From Clostridia bacterium (GTDB taxonomy: Bacteria > Bacillota_A > Clostridia > RUG12999): a stretch of 32,406 nucleotides of DNA. The position numbers were made by a program, and so were the translations under genes. The notes beneath the pieces were generated by a model. The model saw nothing but the letters and a program-made list of their open reading frames with translations, searched no databases and was not told the DNA's origin. The stretch spans positions 1-32,406 of the forward strand of contig JAFYVD010000030.1 of assembly GCA_017558425.1 (NCBI GenBank). The letters are read 5' to 3'. Of this stretch, positions 32,081-32,406 are shown piece by piece (the first letter of the stretch is position 1; each line of letters starts with the position of its first letter).

Positions 32081-32406
32081 TGGTTGACGAAAAAGGCAGA
32101 CTTTTTTCAAAAATTAGTATAATTGACCTTGTGATTGTTTTGCTTATGGTTGTCGCAATAGCATTTGTGGGCGTGAAAATTTTAGGCCTCAATGATAAAA
32201 TAGGTGCAATTAATGTAAAAACTGAGACATATCAAATAACCTTTAAAGTTAATAATGTTCGTCAGGCTACAGTGGATGCACTTGAAAAAAGTGTTGGCGA
32301 AGAAGTTACCGACGTATGGGCAGCATCGCTCGGAAAATTAACCAAAATCAACAGCGTTACTCCGGTTATGACAAACATTGCAAATGATGACGGAAGCTTC
32401 AGACAA
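32077..32406 (+). CDS. DUF4330-like membrane protein (3' truncated by the window)
   Basis: The first 110 residues of a second, similar protein. MMVDEKGRLFSKISIIDL is the standard DUF4330 opening, then a single span LVIVLLMVVAIAFVGVKIL, then the extracellular part with YQITFKVNN, VGEEVTDVW and GKLTKINSVTP. These align in order with the previous gene, so the two are paralogues. The start overlaps the previous stop (ATGA), with AAGGAGGT eight bases upstream; a second ATG follows directly. The end is cut by the window, so the full length is unknown. Confidence 0.85.
   Translation, partial: MMVDEKGRLFSKISIIDLVIVLLMVVAIAFVGVKILGLNDKIGAINVKTETYQITFKVNNVRQATVDALEKSVGEEVTDVWAASLGKLTKINSVTPVMTNIANDDGSFRQ

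Overview
This window looks like chromosomal DNA of a low-to-mid GC, endospore-forming member of the Clostridia (Firmicutes). The evidence is spoIIE with tandem Spo0A-type boxes, spoIID, a SpoIIIJ/Jag-like yidC-jag pair, a lexA/yneA divergent SOS pair with CGAAC-N4-GTTYG operators, sigma-A promoters of TTGACA-17-TATAAT type and strong AGGAGG-like ribosome binding sites. I cannot name a species from the sequence alone. I see no phage, insertion sequence, tRNA, rRNA or CRISPR array, and no gene-free stretch longer than 300 bases.

Layout. 1-4722: end of an RlmI-type rRNA methyltransferase, then the ECF transporter energizing module ecfA1-ecfA2-ecfT, truA, and an FMN riboswitch with a terminator controlling ribU, the riboflavin-binding subunit that can dock on that module. 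4753-8492 (minus strand): spoIIE, a small membrane protein and mnmA. 8561-10440: a short helix-turn-helix protein, a small membrane protein, a DUF6514-like protein and a histidine phosphatase. 10439-11428 (minus): spoIID. 11601-14735: a large secreted GLUG-repeat protein with its own perfect promoter and terminator. 14801-16281 (minus): 8-oxoguanine glycosylase and a multi-zinc-ribbon protein. 16390-18049: the yneA/lexA SOS switch and a nitroreductase. 18090-21900: rpmH-rnpA-yidD-yidC-jag-gltX. 21929-24988: an amidohydrolase, yceD-rpmF, and a PDZ/radical-SAM DUF512 protein. 25059-32406: der, plsY, murJ, an O-antigen-ligase-like polymerase or ligase, a GT4 glycosyltransferase and two tandem DUF4330 membrane proteins; the last runs off the window.

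How the parts fit. Vitamin uptake (ECF plus RibU) responds to FMN. The spoIIE promoter has the wide 21-bp spacer and upstream 0A boxes expected of Spo0A-activated sigma-A promoters. DNA damage control is compact: LexA boxes sit on both the lexA and yneA promoters, and ogg lies just beyond yneA. The right end is an envelope block in which phospholipid synthesis (PlsY), lipid II flipping (MurJ) and a surface polysaccharide pathway are contiguous, with the two DUF4330 proteins as the least understood parts.

Most of the window is conserved housekeeping DNA. The best candidates for something not well described are the tandem DUF4330 pair in the polysaccharide operon, the abundant-looking GLUG surface protein, the orphan HTH protein facing spoIIE across the 0A boxes, and the zinc-ribbon partner of the glycosylase. 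Five perfect TTGACA-17-TATAAT promoters in 32 kb and a recurring A6:T6 terminator design are notable at the sequence level.
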